Numbered from the stretch's first letter, positions 34,908-47,571 are shown. The stretch is DNA of 64,000 nt from Panax quinquefolius (GCA_020205615.1 CM035160.1:117090921-117154920); one strand, 5' to 3'. Translations and numbers: made by a program. Notes: a model not told the origin generated them from the letters alone.

Positions 34908-37900
34908 TGTGACGCCCCCAAATCCGAGTATCTTCCAACCCGACAGATGGTGCTACACGGTGCTACAGTTCACATAAACATTCAATTGAAATGCCTCAAA
35001 AGAACGGATATGTCTTATATATATATCAAAAGAATATTTACATACCCCAAGTTCTTTGCAACCAATACATTGTCTTTGTCATAATATCAATATTATTCCT
35101 TACAAAACCTATACTATTACATAAGTAATCTACGGGTTCGCCTTTGCCTTTCCTTTATCCTTGCCGGATCCATCGGTCCGCTTTCGCCTTAGTCGCATTC
35201 ATATGGTTCAAACAAGAATGAGCCTAACTAGCTCAGTAAAGTACAACAATTTAAAGAAAATAGCATGCTTGAAACATAGGAATCAGATATCTTCAATAAT
35301 CGGACAATAGTTACTTAAGTACTATTGAGAATTCAAAATAGCACTTCTTTTTCATTCAAAACATTTTACAACCTACAATATTCAAGTAAAACATCAATTT
35401 CGGTTCAAGACCGTAAGCATTTCATATAAGTTCTTTGAAAAGGACATCCCGACACGAAGTCCGTAAGTCCCAGATATAGCTTACGAAGCACGTCTAGGTG
35501 ATCAGCCTATAGTACTTTATGTTGATCAACACTACATTCATTAAACGTGTATACGTTTAAGTTGTGGCAACCTCACGCGCTCGTCATTTGACGACAAAAC
35601 ATTTTAGCATACTAAATCTACTTTTGAAAACCACAACAATATTAGTTCGGTAAATCCTTATCAACATTTGATAGAATAACATAGCATACTTCTAGCCAAA
35701 AGGATTGGCTTTGACATTCCTCAAATACTAACTCATGCGAAGAATACATGAATCACAAAGACTTGCCCAGATCGAACTGGAACTAGGGTTAGAGTACTTG
35801 GCTTTTTAGCGTCTCGCTACAATTTATAACACGTGCACTTTACGTCTTTAAGGTCTCTACATTAGATGATAGCATAACATAGAACATTAGGTCATGAATG
35901 ATCACACATGGTTCCTAAAGAATCTTACCCTACTTCTCAATCTAATTATGTATTACATTTATTATTATAGGTTCCGGCTTTCCATTACGATATTCTCACA
36001 TTCATATGCAATTAGCTTAACTTAACTCTAAGTGTTCATGCTTAAGACTTAATAATGTCTTAACAATGTTCCATTAAGATCTTCCTTTAGTTGTTTATCA
36101 ATTACTAACCATGTTCTATTTGTAAACATTTATCATCATCTAGGGTTAGGTGAGGTCAGGCCGCAGTCACTTATATTATTGCAGACTTGGTGTCATACAA
36201 CAAGCGCCGCCACTTACTCCTCAAAATCCGGGACCACTGCATGCACATGAGTCTCATATGTTATTTGTCGACCGCAAATGCATGAAGTTTGTGGTCTGAA
36301 GGCCACTTTTGGCCGCAAGGGATGGGATTATTTGCCTTGTCTTAGCCATGGGCGCCAACTCTGTGCACCAGACACTTTGGACAGATTTTTCACAAGTTGA
36401 GATTCCCGGACTCGTAACTTCTTCGTTATAAGTCCGAATTGGCTCGTTCAAGAGCCTACGGGTCACAAATTACGTACTCTATGCATTCATGAAAGAATTT
36501 TATCTATTTTACTTTGTTTGATAAAATTTCGCCTATTGGTTTATTTTAACAAAAACGATAATCATTCGCGAACGTTCAACGCTCGTTTCTTCATTCTTAG
36601 TCGGAATCCGGCTATTTTCGAGCCCGCAACTCTATAACGCCAAATATGACTTGACTGCATTGAAAACCAACGTCTCCAATGCCAAACAAAAAATATGGCT
36701 TCCATTCCGAGAATTTCACGAATTCGACGATTATCGTCCAACCGTGTGAATTCCAGCAAAACATTATTACTAGTGATTTGTTTATCATTCTAAACACATT
36801 CATTCCATTATCTAGACATCTCAACTTATGTATTATAAAATTTATAGTCCAATTTGGTTATGACTTATCTATAAGTTCATAACAACAATTTCTTAATACA
36901 TGATTTTTCATTTCCTTATGACTTATTCGGCTTGGTCCATTGCTTATCAACTTCTCTTATATTCTTAACATCTAAGTTTATTAGTTTACAATTCTCTTAT
37001 CAACCTACCATGATAGAGATGAAGAAGACAAGATCATTTACCTTAGATGATTACTTCACTTCTCTTTGCAAAATCTAACAAAAGTTGAAAGGGCTTATAA
37101 GTGCTTAGGGGCTCTAACAAATAAGTTGTTTTGAGAGAGAGTTGTTGGATGAAATTAATCAACCAAATAATGAAATGAAAGCTTTCTATTTATAGTCAAT
37201 ACAAGGTTAGGGCATTAAGGTCATTATGTCATCCCACCTCCTTAAACTAACCTCCTTACTATTCATTTGCTTAGCTACAAAGTAATCTTGCTCATCAATC
37301 ATAATACTTGACCACCACAACTCTTGGTCATCACACAAGATGTTTGCCTATCAAGTTTACACACTTACACTTGGATTGCCCCATGGATCATGTTCAATTC
37401 ATTGGGCTTGCTATTTAATCTAGCTAATTTCCTTGTTGGGCTTGCATTAATCAAGCTGGGCTTCATTAACCAATTACTTGGGCTTGATAATAAATCCCAC
37501 AAAAGTTTACACCTTATACATATTGGACTTGATCTTTATACAATATTACCTTAATTCCTTCCATTAGGTTTTAATACCTATAATCCCAAATTAAGTCCAC
37601 ATACGAATTATTGCATTTTCCATACTTAGATTATTATTACATAATCCATCTCGCCTCAATATTCTAACATTACGTATTTCTCGAAAATTCAAAAATAATT
37701 CCCGAGCGATAAACTGTGAATAGTGTTTTTTGTAAACTTTCTCGATAAACATTTATTATCGTCTTGGAAAATCAAACACTTTAATTCTCTCACATGGTTC
37801 GAATACTACGATATTCCGACGTTTCTGGGTTATAGGACGACATACATCTTATTAACACATATAATAACAATTAATATTATTTTATTTATTAATTAATTCT

Positions 37901-37933
37901 TTCAAATATTTTTACAAAGGATCCGAATTTCTA
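34908..37933 (-). repeat. C1 5' LTR (right)
   Basis: Begins TGTGACGCCCCCAAATCCG and ends GATCCGAATTTCT, about ten bases short. The TATA box is at 37187-37194 and the TGGGCT/TGGGCT-like cluster at 37397-37480. It matches 26380-29235 with scattered changes. No gene is present. Confidence 0.88.
37187..37194 (-). promoter_or_regulatory. TATA box, C1 5' LTR
   Basis: Minus-strand TATAAATA in CTATAAATAGAAAGC. Confidence 0.7.
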
Positions 37934-38660
37934 GGCAAGCATAAGAACTATCAATTTCATCTTTAATCAACACAAACTTACTCATCATTAATATTATAAC
38001 TCACAATATTTAACAACCAGGTCGTTCCCAGGAAAAAAGGGGCTTTCCAATAAGGATTTCTCCTTATTGGCACGCAATTAGATGACCAAACATCTCCTTG
38101 ACAGAACTTCTAGACATTGTCAATATTGTAATTTAATAATATGAATAACTTTATCATCTCAATTATTGATTTAATAATATATCATATTATGCATATGATA
38201 CTGTGACAATAATTGAATCAATAATATGAGAGATATGGTACACCATTTACTGTAGCGATAATTGAGTATAACTAAGTGACTTCTCACGTAAGCATTAATA
38301 ATCAATACTGTGTGCTATTATACAACCACGCGTATTACTGTACTTTTACTACCGGGTAGTTCAACAGTTTTAACGGTAAAACTTTCGCCGTTATTTTTAT
38401 AAAAAGATAATTATGTCATTTTCTAAATACGACAATACTTTTGTTGTGGGGTCCACCAATGATTGTGTCGTCGTACGAATATTCCCTATTAAAATGAATA
38501 TTCCCCAACTAATAGAATATTATATAACCACTTGCATACTTTGCAAAATTTTCACATATCACCTTTAACTTCAACCTTTATCAATTTAACCATTTACGAA
38601 ATAAAATAATAATTTTAAGAAAATTGAATACTTTCATTTCATAAAATTCGGGGTCTTACA
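37934..38660 (-). repeat. A3 LTR, right part
   Basis: The U3 end of the A-type LTR. It aligns with 2540-3221 in A1, including the GGCTTTCCAATAAGGATTTC landmark and the terminal GGGGTCTTACA. Confidence 0.85.
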
Positions 38661-39376
38661 GCTATACATAACAAATCCATCCGAAGCAGATGGTATTATA
38701 AAAACAGGTGCCGAAATGAGTCTCCTCTTGAGCTCGTGAAAACTCTTCTCACAATCCTCGCTCCAACTGAATTTTGTATCTTTACGAGTTAGTTGAGTTA
38801 ACGGAGTAGCGATTCGAGAAAGTCCTTCCACGAATCTCTGATAGTAACTAGCTAAGCCCAGAAAGCTATGTACTTTGGTCACCGACTTGGGTTGCTCCCA
38901 ACTTTGTATGGCTTCAATCTTCGCCAGGTCGATAGATACTCCATGTTTTGACACCACGTGCCAAGGAATGCTACTTCCTCAAGCCAGAACTCACATTTCT
39001 TCAGCTTGGAATATAGCTTGTTATCATGAAGCCTTTGCAGTACCATCTTCAAATGGTGCTCATGATCTTCACGGCTTTTGGAATAGATGAGGATGTCATC
39101 AATAAAGACAACAACGAACTGATCCAAATATTCTTTGATCACACGGTTCATCATATCCATGAAAGCAGCAGGAGCATTAGTCAATCCAAAAGACATGACT
39201 AAGAATTCATAATGCATGTACCGAGTTCTGAAGGCAGTCTTTGGAATATCTTCAGTTTTAATCTTTAGCTGATGATATCCAGAACGAAGATCGATCTTTG
39301 AAAAGAATTGTGCTCCTTGCAACTGGTCGAACAAGTCATCAATGCGAGGTAGCGGATACCTATTTTTAATGGTGAC
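38661..39376 (-). pseudogene. Reverse transcriptase, A2
   Basis: Two overlapping frames. Frame 39334-38879 has [33 protein letters not shown] and the FIDD box. Frame 38957-38634 continues with the connection (SFLGLASYYQRF). They are joined by a single frameshift near 38955, just after EVAFLG. The last codons at the left (GFVMYS) belong to the RNase H YSDA motif cut by A3; codons after that in the open frame are LTR. Its right end stops at D1. Confidence 0.88.
39372..39376. other. Target-site duplication of D1, left copy
   Basis: GTGAC, repeated exactly at 44081-44085. Confidence 0.9.
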
Positions 39377-40034
39377 TGTGACAACCTAGAATTTTGGATT
39401 ATCTAGAATTTAGGTTTAAAGAATTAGTTATTAATAAAAGGAAATTTTATTAATACTATTATGTGCTTTATGTTTATTAATCGTTCTATAACCTAGGATG
39501 ATTATAAGTCGGGAGGATTCTGGCTACGAGCTAGATTGAATGAGTAAGAATTTTCATGACGAAAATGAAAGTTTTTCGAGAACAAAATATTTTTCAGAGA
39601 AAAAGACAAAATAGGCACTATTCACCCATTTCTGCTCGGAGATTTATTTTGAAATTCTGAGAAGTTATTGATTATGTATAATCTTGAGATGTGATGGAAT
39701 ATTCAATAATATTTCATTTATGGCAAAAACGAAGTTTTCGCATGCGGACTCAAAACCTAAGGGTTAGGGAAAGTGAGTTCCGAGAATGTTATGATCGCGT
39801 ATAATAATTAGGGTTATTATGCGTGAGAAATACGAGTATGATACGAGTTATTATACGAGTATAGTACGAAGATTAGTATGACATATAATACGAATATCGT
39901 ACGAACGATATACGAAGAGAATACGAGAATACGAGAATGGAATGCGTAGAATACGATTAATCTTAATGGACTTTGTGTTCATGGACTTTGTAGAATCCAA
40001 TTGGACTTGGATTATGTCCAGCTCAATGATTTGT

Positions 40035-40090
40035 GAAATCAAGCCCAAGTTAGGCCCAATAAGAATTACGGTTAAGGCCCAAACCAAGAA
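40035..40090 (+). promoter_or_regulatory. GGCCCA/AGCCCA motif cluster in D1 U3
   Basis: AGCCCAAG, AGGCCCAAT and AGGCCCAAA occur in 55 bases, about 210-265 bases upstream of the TATA box, the same distance as in C1 and C2. Confidence 0.5.
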
Positions 40091-40299
40091 AACAAACCAC
40101 GGATCGAACCGATGGGTAAATAGATGGGTAATAAACATTGGGGAAACCCATGGGGTGACCCATGGGGCATGTGGGCCGGCCACTTGGCCACCAAGTAAGG
40201 ATGGTGGCCAAGTAAACTTGGTGGCTAAGTTGTTGGAGGAGGTGGGAATAGTAAGGAGGTGGGGGCGAAATGACTAAATTGCCCTAAGCCTTGGTTTTC

Positions 40300-40307
40300 T
40301 ATAAATA
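40300..40307 (+). promoter_or_regulatory. TATA box, D1 LTR
   Basis: TATAAATA in TTTTCTATAAATAGAAAGC. Confidence 0.7.
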
Positions 40308-43300
40308 GAAAGCTTAAGTTCATATTTTTAGGATTTTGAAAATCCTACACCTTAGAGAGAGAGCTTGAGGGCTTGGAGAAGAAGAAGAAGGAAGAGATTG
40401 AGCATGAATGCTCGGATAAAAAGTGATCATGAAATAGAAAGGCTTGTAAAACACCGGCTTTGTATAACGGGAGAGAAATAAAGAAGAACGGTAATCTGAA
40501 CCCTAGTTTCTTCTAATATTTTCTTTAAGTTTAATATGTTTAAAACACAACTTAATGAGAATAAGGAGTAAAAGAATTTAGGAATGATTTCATATGGTTG
40601 AAATCATGAGAAAATAAAGAAATAAGAATTAGAAGTTTAGTTTGTAAATTTCTTAAGGAAGTATAAGATTTGTAAGGATTTTGAGCGATCCGAATGAATC
40701 TTATGAACGAGTCAGTGGAATAAGTAAGGAAGGATGTTCTATAACATCAAATTTCAAGAAAAAGTAGAATCATAATCCAAAATATCGATTAAAAATGAAG
40801 AAAGAATGAAGAACGCGAAGAACACACGAAGAACACGAAGAATGTTATTGATGGACAAATTTAAAACCATCGTAGGATAAATGTTGTTGATGGACAAGTT
40901 TAAAACTATCATGTATAAGTTAGTTGCATATTGCTTGGTTAGGAATGATAGAAACGTTCATGAAGAATTGATTGAAACGTAGCTATAACGAAGTTATGGC
41001 AAAATTTTTATAAAAGACGGACGAGAATTAGAAAGTTAGTAAATGAACCCGAACGTGTAGGGTTTCATAAGAGAGTAAGAGAATGTAGAAAACATGAGTC
41101 ATGGACTCAAGAACAAACGAGTTCCGAGTTTGGATGACCGAATTACGGACGAACGAGCAAAGAACGTTAAAAGCATAAAAATGAACGAAGGGTTAAGATC
41201 AATACAATCGAATGGCACGTTAACGGATTCAGAATGAAGTTCTGTCCAAGAGGTATTGAAGTACATAGGATAAGGAAGAATATGACTTTGGAACGGCCTC
41301 ATTCCAAGTTATAAAGAAGAAGTTATGAGATCATAAAGTATGTGTCTCAAACTTGATGCAACACTTTGAAAACTTTTCTAGGGTTTAGTCTCGCAAAATA
41401 CAGCAACACCAGATAGATTGTGAGAAGTGGTGAAAAGAAATGAACTCTACTTTTTAAACTGGAGAGAGGAAATGCAGTCACGAGAAATAACAAAGGGTTT
41501 TGCAATCGTGAAGCGCTGCATCAAGGAAAGAAGGTGAAGTAGGGCGCGCAGCAGTGCGAGAGAGAAGAAGGGGCACGGCGCCACAACGCCGGTGCAAGTC
41601 AATGCCCAGAAATGAGATTTTTAGTTTTGAATTACTAGAGGATGTGCAAGAAAGAAGTATGAACATATAGTTCACCTAAAATAACGCTTAAGCAAGCGAG
41701 TTAAACCTTTAGTAAAGGTTAATGGAAAGATTAAAATGAGATTAAAAGATAGAGAATGTAAGAGCTAGATTACGTAACCGATAGCTGGGGACCGTAGTCG
41801 CGATGAGCGAACGTGAGGAATTACTATGATTGTGATTCCTTAGACGTTGAGTGACGAAGGTAATAACAACATTCCGATGTTATGTCATGGTAATGAGAGA
41901 TAAGTTTAAAGCGTATAGACGCTGTGAACGCCATGTTGTTGCGATGAACTATCGGTCCTAGTATACAACGAACGGTATGGCTTCGACATTAAGAAAAAAT
42001 AATGAACATGGGGTTCATGGTATGTATAACGATGAATGCAATTGAAACCTTGAGTAAAGGTTTAGTGAGAGATTAAGAGACGAGCAACGTGAACGTCGAA
42101 TACGTAAACGATCCTCGTGAATTGTAGTTGCGTCAGACGAACGTGCTAAATGTACAATGGTTGTATGACTTAGACGTTGACGAAGGTAGTAAGTAAGATA
42201 TGATTTATCAAGGAAAGCCGTAACGAAAGGTAATAAGAATAATGAAAGTCCGAGTGTGAGTCGGATAGAGAATGTTAGAATGAAGGTAAGTGTTAAACAC
42301 TTTAACCAACGTAAGGATTGAGTGTATATGAATGTTAAACAGGAAGAACCTACATTCCGTGTATGGTTTGACTATAAGGTAATTAAGACTAAGATTTAAC
42401 CGTGAACGGTGAAGAAACTGAGTTAAGGATAATAACGTATAACGTTAAGATGCCGAGTAAATAAGTATAACTTGGATAAACGTTCCGAATTGAATGAACC
42501 AGACGTTGTGAGATATGAATAAGATAATATGAAATGTTTAACGCTATGGCCGCATAGTATTGACATTGAATGATCGTTTCGAGTATACAAAAGACTGTAT
42601 GACTTAGACGATAAGAAATGAATCCTGAGGTATGACATTTAGTTGCCAGAAAGCCGTAAGGAATAAGAAGTTAACTTAACGAACATTATAGTTTAATGGT
42701 TTGTATAAGTTAAGAGAAGTTAGGTTTTGGTACAAACATAACTTTGATAGTTAACATATGGGAGCTGGGCTAAACAATTCCCTCAGAGAGCGAAGGTGTA
42801 TACAAAACTAGCAACCGATCTAACTCACTGTGTGAGCAGTGTAGATGAGACGGGAACTTGTTTGTTGGTTGTTTGTGGGAAACCACTCAGAGTACCATAT
42901 GGACTACTAGCAGAGAAGCGATGTGTGCTAAGTTCTATAGAAGTTATAAGAAGAAGATAAGAATGTAAATCATCAAAGATGATGAATGTTTTGAGTTAAG
43001 ACATCTCCGTAGGTCATGAAGCCGTAAACCGGTAATGAAAGTTAGTCGCGTAAACTTATATTGCAAGAACGCGAACCCTAAGATGTAAAGTTAAGTAAAC
43101 CAATGTGTAAGTCAAGTATATGACTAATTGGTGTACGTGTTATTTCCTTATGTGTTATATAGGGATTTAGAATGAGTAGTTCAACGTAAATATAAGCGGT
43201 AGCTATGCGTAAGGCAAGTTTTCTAACTTCATTCATGCTATATGAATGCTAGTTTCTTAAACTTCTCAGATGTTGAACTTGAGAAGTTCTGTCTATGTGC

Positions 43301-44080
43301 GAATGTGCGATATTTGTACAAGGTGGTAGAACGTATGAGGCCTTGTGCCACAATTTGAACACTTCAGTGTTTCTTTGAGATGAACTGTTCAATGATTGAG
43401 CTGATCAATACAAGTATGCTCGGTTTATACTTGAACAGTTATTGTTAAGTCTGTGCTAATGATTCTAGCCAGACAGGATATATATAGAAAAGGTAGAAGA
43501 ATGAAAGTAATGTAAAGAGTATGTCATGAATGTTTTAAGATGATAGGGATCGAGACTATTCCTACTATTCAAGCTGCTTCATAACCTTTATTCGGTTATC
43601 GAAGTTCTGAAAAATGTTTAAACTCTTGAATGTGTTTGTTCAACTGTTATGACTTGCTGGGCAATTGAATGCTCACACTTGCTTTAAATGAAAAACATTT
43701 TCAGCGAACGATGTTAGAAAGAACTTAAGGATCCCGTAAAGATCAAGCTGATCGGTATCCAGACGAAGTGCCATTTAGTATATGAATGTGCGTGAAGAAC
43801 AAGTGAAGACTTATAATATAGAATGATAGAATTAAACTATAGACTAGTTTAATGAACAGTTATGAATTCTTGGTGGCGGATGAAAGTCACTCATGTATGA
43901 TGTAAAGAATAATGTAATTATCATTATCTGTAATGAAAGAGGTTCTAAGGTTTCGAGAACCTGGGATTTGAGAATGTATGTCATTATATTTAGCTATATA
44001 ATGAAGTATGTTTGGAAGGAAATGGAATAGTGATACACGGAGTCCGGGTCTGGAAGTAGGCCGAATTTTGGGGCGTCACA

Positions 44081-44085
44081 GTGAC
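44081..44085. other. Target-site duplication of D1, right copy
   Basis: GTGAC immediately after CGTCACA; A2 coding sequence resumes here. Confidence 0.9.
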
Positions 44086-44922
44086 ATGGTTCAATTCTCG
44101 GTAGTCAATACAAAGTCGCATACTCCCGTCTTTCTTCTTTACGAATAACACAAGAGCACCCCAAGGAGATGTACTAGGACGAATGAAACCGATGTCCAAC
44201 AACTCCTGTAGTTGGACCTTTAACTCCTGAAGTTCAATAGGAACCATTCGATATGGGGTTTTAGAAATGGGCTTTGTACCAGGTTCAAGATCAATAAAGA
44301 ATTTAACTTCACGTTCTGGGGGTAGACCGGGAAGTTCTTCAGGAAATACGTCAGGAAATTCTCTAACAATAGAAATATTATTCAAATCTGACGTGTTTTT
44401 GTTCAAGTCCATGACATGGGCTAAGAAAGCTTGATATCTGTTTTTCAATAAACGAATAGCTTTATGGCTTGATATGACAATGATTGATTTTAGTGGTTTG
44501 GTTGTTTGAATTCGCATAACAGGTTAGTAAGGAATATGAAAACTAACAACCTTACGAAAACAATTAATTTTAGCATGAAGTGGTTAACCAATCAATCCCT
44601 AAAATCACATCAAATGAAAGTATTTTCAACGAAATAAGATCGGCATGTAATGTTATGGTTCCAACTTGAATTAAGTAAGATTATAAATAGTAGATGTAAT
44701 AAAAGTTTCTCCTAACGGAGTCTCAACAGATAAGTCAAGGTCTAATTTCTCTAGAGTCAAGTTCAAACGTTGAGCACATGCAGGAGAGATAAAAGAATGG
44801 GTAGAACTGGTATCTAATAAGGTATAAACTTTGCAAGAGTTTATGATTAGCTTACCCGTGATCACCTCATTCGGGTTTCTCATATTTTGGCCAGTCACGA
44901 CAAACGTCCTCCCTTGAACCAC
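44086..44922 (-). pseudogene. Protease and RT N-terminus, A2
   Basis: Frame 44922-44671 holds the protease start with LLDTSSTHSFIS, in which the active-site Gly of DTGS is Ser. It then breaks by frameshift after TSTIY. Frame 44517-43990 holds the linker and RT start up to [12 protein letters not shown], after which the open frame is D1 sequence. Between them (44518-44670) the protease body is in other frames with a TAA near 44525. The Arg before LCIDYRELN is intact (CGA), useful as the reference for A1. Confidence 0.85.
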
Positions 44923-44925
44923 CGA

Positions 44926-46083
44926 CTATGTTTTGTCCATAGTCGCCTTTGGTGTCGCCATCCCAGCTAGACTTGACTTCGCTATCGGACAAAACCGGGC
45001 TATATGACCATCTTTTCCACAACTGAAACACACCTTGGTAGGCTGTGAACTATTTGGACTTATGTGTCCCTCCTCTCCGCATCTATAGCATCTAACTGGC
45101 GGTCGTTCTCCTCCCCTAGAATTTGTTGTTGGTGTTGGTGTTGTTGCTGATGTCTTCCCTTCATTGTATAATCTCATCTTTCTAAAATTTCCACTTGACT
45201 CACCTCTCCTATTATCATGGCCACGATTACCACCCGAGTGGTTACAACTTTTGTCTGTATTCTTTCCTCCCCGCTGGTTATCATCGCTCCGATGACTGCT
45301 GTCACCGGTATGACCCTGATTATGGTCCCTTGGTTGGGTATACTCATTATCTCCATCTAATAAATGAGCCCTGTGGGCAACATCTGAATATAAAGAAAAT
45401 TTATGAGAGATAAGATATATCCGAATCTCGGGTTTTAGACCTCTCAGAAACATCCTCGTCATTCGTTCCTCATTCTTGACCAAATGAGGTGCAAACTTGG
45501 ATAACTATGCAAACTTCGCCTGGTACTGGAACACCATCATGTTATTTTGTTCCAGTCTGATAAACTCCACCTCCTTCATATGACGAATACTGTCAGGAAA
45601 GTACTTGTCATTAAACATTTTTTGAGATGTTTTCCAAGACATGTTGAGTTCGGCAGACTGGGTACGGTTCACAGATTCCCAACAGTAATCTGCCTCACCG
45701 TGGAACATAAAGGTGGCGAATGGAACCTTCTGTTCCTCCGTGCATCCCAAGACATCGAATATTTTAGTAATTTGTTTGACCCATGTTTCCGCCTTAATTG
45801 GATCTGGCTTTCCCATAAATTATGGTGGTCCCAACTCATTGAACTGCTTGGTTGTGACAAGCCGCGCATTGCTATCATTTCCACCCGTATTTTGTGCACG
45901 AGTCTCCCTCGTCTGATTTTGCATGAACTGCAAAAATATTCTAAACATCCCATCATTCATAATTTGTTCGATAGTGTTATTTACATGAGGAATATTGCCT
46001 TCCTGTTGCAAGTTCCCCTCGGTGGTGATTAAAGGTGTCTCGACGGTCTGATTCACTTCATTGTTAATATTTGAAGCTGTCAT
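44926..46083 (-). pseudogene. Gag, A2
   Basis: Starts at 46083 (MTASNINNEV), homologous to the A1 start, and is open to a TAA at about 45817-45819 after NELGPP. Frame 45816-45505 carries the capsid (VKQITKIFDVLGC, FATFMFHGEADYCWE) to a stop after YQAKFA. Frame 45483-44926 carries the rest: RMTRMFLRGLKPEIR, a Gly/Asn/Arg-rich linker, and two adjacent zinc knuckles, CYRCGEEGHISPNS (last Cys lost) and CFSCGKDGHIARFC. The stops sit at positions that differ from those in A1, so the two decayed independently. Confidence 0.88.
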
Positions 46084-46256
46084 TCTCAAATACTGTCACA
46101 AAACAAAGGTTAATTAACATGTCACATATTATCCCTATACACTGACCGACCAAATAAATACCAAATAAACATAGTCAGGTCATACTAACGAAGGAATTCC
46201 CCGTCTCTCCCTTCCTAGTTCTTGTCTCACATCTCAGCCAGTGATCATATCCCTAA

Positions 46257-46269
46257 GCTTTGATATCAA
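46257..46269 (-). other. Primer binding site of A2, mutated
   Basis: GCTTTGATATCAA: the same site as A1 with one further change. Confidence 0.7.
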
Positions 46270-46837
46270 TTGTGACACCCCCAAAATAGGTATACATCAC
46301 CCATTCTGAGTCGCCAAATACATGGTACAGAAACAAATATAACTTCAGTAATACAATTGTCGTGCAAAATACGACAACACATATACTGTGAGTTTGAATA
46401 CAAATATTATCTAATAGACAGTATACAAACTCAAAAGGAGTCCTCATTATAATTATTGATACACTATTTTACAAATAGTGAGGACTACTAAAACAACTAT
46501 CTTGAATCATCACTCCATACCCCGACTAGTTCCTGCTAAATTCTCTCCTCCTGATAAGAACAATGGAACAAAAAGGAAAAAGGGTGAGCTCAACTAGCCC
46601 AGTAAAGAATATTTTGACTAAGATAATATACAACAAATTATCATTAGTCTTCAACAAGGAAAAATCTGATAAAATATAATAGACAACAAGTTTTAGATCA
46701 ACAACTGCAGCGGAAACAACAATCTATTAGAAGAGCCAAGTAGAGATAGAATTCTACTATCTTCTAAGATTTAAAAGTCCATTATCAATATTTTATCCCT
46801 GTAACATCAATCAATATACATCTTGAATCAAATATTC

Positions 46838-47024
46838 ATCTTTGGACTACAGGCCAAAGATATTCATTTGTATCACCAGTTGGTCATGTTCATCTCAATA
46901 CCTGTTCATCTTTGCACTACGGGCCAAAGATATTCATTAGGTAATCATTCATCTTTGCACTACAAGCCAAAGATATTCATTAGGTAATCATTCATCTTTA
47001 CACTACAGGCCAAAGATATTCATT
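46838..47024 (-). repeat. 43-bp tandem hairpin array in A2 LTR leader
   Basis: Stem ATCTTTG/CAAAGAT units start at 46838, 46908, 46951 and 46994. The last three are spaced exactly 43 bases apart, with loops CACTACGGGC, CACTACAAGC and CACTACAGGC. The third has one stem mismatch (ATCTTTA). Confidence 0.85.
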
Positions 47025-47563
47025 AATATCATTATTTAGGACTACGGATGATGAAAAATATCTTAAAGAAAACGAATCCAGTGAGATAAAAGATCAATGA
47101 TTAGGGATTTGTACTTTAGTTTATCCAAGTTCAAAAATACTCCATAATAACCAATTGTGAATCATAATTCAAAAATAAAGATCAAAACATGGATACAATA
47201 GAAGATAGTAACCATAATAGACATCTTGGATAAAAAGGAGAAAATTTCATTTTTCAGTGAATAGTGCCGTATACGTGAATAGTAACCCCAACACAAAAAG
47301 GTAGAAATTCCACAATAAAATCCATACCAATATTTCGGTATACTGATATTGAAAGAATAACATCATTAGAAAGAAAATAACATCCCTTACCTCAAAATAT
47401 CAGTACTTCTGATCGAAATATCGGTATAAGGCTGAAGAAAACTTGTACTGATGAATAACAACTCACAAAGTATCTAATTACTTACAAAATACGCTCGATA
47501 ATATAGAGAGAGGAAGAGAAAAAACTTGTTTCTGGTGTGATTTTCAATTCTAACTAAGCACCC

Positions 47564-47571
47564 TATTTATA
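47564..47571 (-). promoter_or_regulatory. TATA box, A2 LTR
   Basis: Minus-strand TATAAATA in TCCTATAAATAGGG. Confidence 0.65.

Larger units (their letters stand above)
26380..37933 (-). mobile_element. C1, degenerate chromovirus of the C family
   Basis: A minus-strand element with LTRs 26380-29235 and 34908-37933 and a 5.7-kb internal region with PBS, a long leader, gag, protease, RT, RNase H, integrase and chromodomain. The outer ends are trimmed: the left LTR lacks about 190 terminal bases and the right LTR lacks about ten, so no target duplication survives. All coding segments are broken. The LTR family is unrelated at its ends to A and E, but the pol is of the same chromovirus type. Confidence 0.88.
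23431..38660 (-). mobile_element. A3, A-type LTR inserted in A2 and carrying C1
   Basis: Begins TGTGACGCCCCCAAAATAGG at 23431 and ends CGGGGTCTTACA at 38660, inside the A2 RNase H codons. The A-type sequence is 23431-26379 and 37934-38660, about 3.7 kb in total, with C1 in between. The simplest reading is a solo LTR later hit by C1. The A1 LTR has about 650 bases (roughly 1895-2540) with no match on either side of C1, so sequence was lost when or after C1 entered. Confidence 0.75.
39377..44080 (+). mobile_element. D1, solo LTR of 4.7 kb
   Basis: Begins TGTGACAACCTAG, ends TTTTGGGGCGTCACA, and is flanked on both sides by GTGAC (39372-39376 and 44081-44085). It interrupts the A2 RT between RELNHVT and the next codon. 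The orientation is inferred from the TATA box at 40300-40307 and from U3 similarities with C2 (AAGGCCCAA-type motifs, TATAACCTA near the start). No internal region is found and only short frames without domains, so it is read as a solo LTR. Its length is near the upper end for plant LTRs. Frames such as 41099-41302 and 42423-42638 look incidental. Confidence 0.85.

Noticed and set aside
39851..40277. Two opposite-strand 110-codon frames in D1
   Set aside because: They overlap one another in U3 just upstream of the TATA box, have no domain, and are rich in GGCCCA-type motifs instead.
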